Shown one piece after another: positions 63,572 through 64,000 of a DNA stretch of 64,000 bases. A program made the translations under genes and the position numbers. The DNA lies in the NCBI RefSeq assembly GCF_024213375.1, contig NZ_JANAVJ010000015.1, forward strand, positions 1 to 64,000, written 5' to 3'. The stretch's first letter is position 1; each line of letters opens with the position of its first letter. The notes under the pieces were generated by a model. It was not told where the DNA came from. It worked only from the letters and a program-made list of their open reading frames with translations, and did no database searches. Origin of the DNA: Paenibacillus sp. MZ04-78.2 (GTDB lineage: Bacteria > Bacillota > Bacilli > Paenibacillales > NBRC-103111).

Positions 63572-64000
63572 TCAGCTGGCCGATGAGTTTTGCGCAAGGT
63601 AGTGTTGCAGTTCGCGATGGACCCGTTCCAGTATTTCTTCGGAAGCTCGAATCCCCGTTTTCTGTGTAAATTGATACATGAATCCGGATGACGACTTACC
63701 AAAGAGCTCTCCATGACCGGGTGCAATCGCATAGTCAGCGATAGCTAACAAGCTCGCATCCAGGAGAGAGTCGCCAGAAGCTGCAATAAACTTGGAGCCT
63801 AGCCGTTTACTAAGGTGAAGCATCGCCTCCCCCTTGGTCACGCGAGCCGGGACCAGATATACTTTCCGCCCTTGTACGGAAAGTACCCATCCCATGGGAT
63901 GTATGGTTTCTCGGAACTGATCTAACCGCTCGAAAGGTGTTTTTTTCGGGTCAATGATCATCGTGTAAAACAAACCATCGCAAAGCCATCCGCGTAATGC
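63572..64000 (-). CDS. HAD-superfamily phosphatase (3' part)
   Basis: The frame is open to the window edge. The C-terminal HAD core has VTKGEAMLHLSKRLG (motif III Lys) and AASGDSLLDASLL (motif IV GDSxxD), plus GHGELF. The N-terminal DxD nucleophile lies outside the window. Ends 21 nt before the ATP-grasp start, so the two are almost certainly one operon. Confidence 0.8.
   Translation of the reverse strand, partial: ALRGWLCDGLFYTMIIDPKKTPFERLDQFRETIHPMGWVLSVQGRKVYLVPARVTKGEAMLHLSKRLGSKFIAASGDSLLDASLLAIADYAIAPGHGELFGKSSSGFMYQFTQKTGIRASEEILERVHRELQHYLAQNSSAS

Overview
The window looks like a chromosomal segment of an endospore-forming, Gram-positive member of the Paenibacillaceae (Paenibacillus or a close relative). 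Evidence: a Firmicute-type 16S rRNA 5' end at the left edge; the Bacillales gene order perR-ygzB-ygxA-rrn; a YyaC-type spore protease; a YesM/YesN-type two-component sugar locus; strong GGAGG ribosome binding sites with frequent TTG/GTG starts; and GC-rich coding sequence broken by AT-rich islands. Most genes lie on the minus strand.

Layout. 1-950: 5' part of a 16S gene with tandem promoters. 950-2230: thiS-thiG behind a TPP riboswitch and its terminator. 2213-5985: ygxA, ygzB, a GH18/SH3 surface protein and perR. 6053-9453: a likely cell-envelope stress cluster (MgtC family, ECF sigma, zinc anti-sigma, two membrane proteins, the last with an in-frame TAG). 9637-17569: an unrecognised 560-residue protein, a GNAT enzyme, the gatCAB amidotransferase operon, an IDEAL-domain protein, a truncated DinB-like gene and an M24 peptidase. 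17674-26858: a complete Gram-positive Tad/Flp pilus-type operon headed by a Ser/Thr kinase fused to a degenerate P-loop domain; a terminator-like hairpin sits in its leader. 27142-30700: an ArsR-type regulator with an MFS transporter cut off by an IS200/IS605 element (tnpA, tnpB). 30752-36977: a secreted GH18 chitinase, an esterase stub, small unknown genes, structured intergenic elements, an MBL-fold enzyme, a thioredoxin-like protein and a DedA-NERD fusion. 37186-48978: MarR/MFS, cupredoxin, orphan binding protein, diguanylate cyclase, TSUP, TetR/Gdx, YyaC, glycosyltransferase, CutC and a membrane-anchored propeller protein. 49078-59247: a carbohydrate island (two ABC permeases, binding lipoprotein, YesN/YesM pair, GHL6-type hydrolase, AraC regulator) without its own ATPase. 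59260-60230: decayed FtsW/RodA and NUDIX remnants. 60315-62070: a coiled-coil protein, folA and thyA. 62528-64000: an ATP-grasp ligase and a HAD phosphatase that runs off the edge.

Two themes stand out. First, several genes are truncated or broken (DUF4097-like, DinB, MFS, esterase, SDR, FtsW/RodA, NUDIX), so the region has been reshaped by deletion and insertion. Second, non-coding structure is unusually rich: a 124-nt element with four mutually compatible stems, a 114-nt nested perfect hairpin next to two tandem palindromes inside an ABC operon, and a terminator-like leader before the Tad operon. None of these could be compared with databases here. Family names rest on recognised motifs and domain order, and functions of unrecognised genes are left open.
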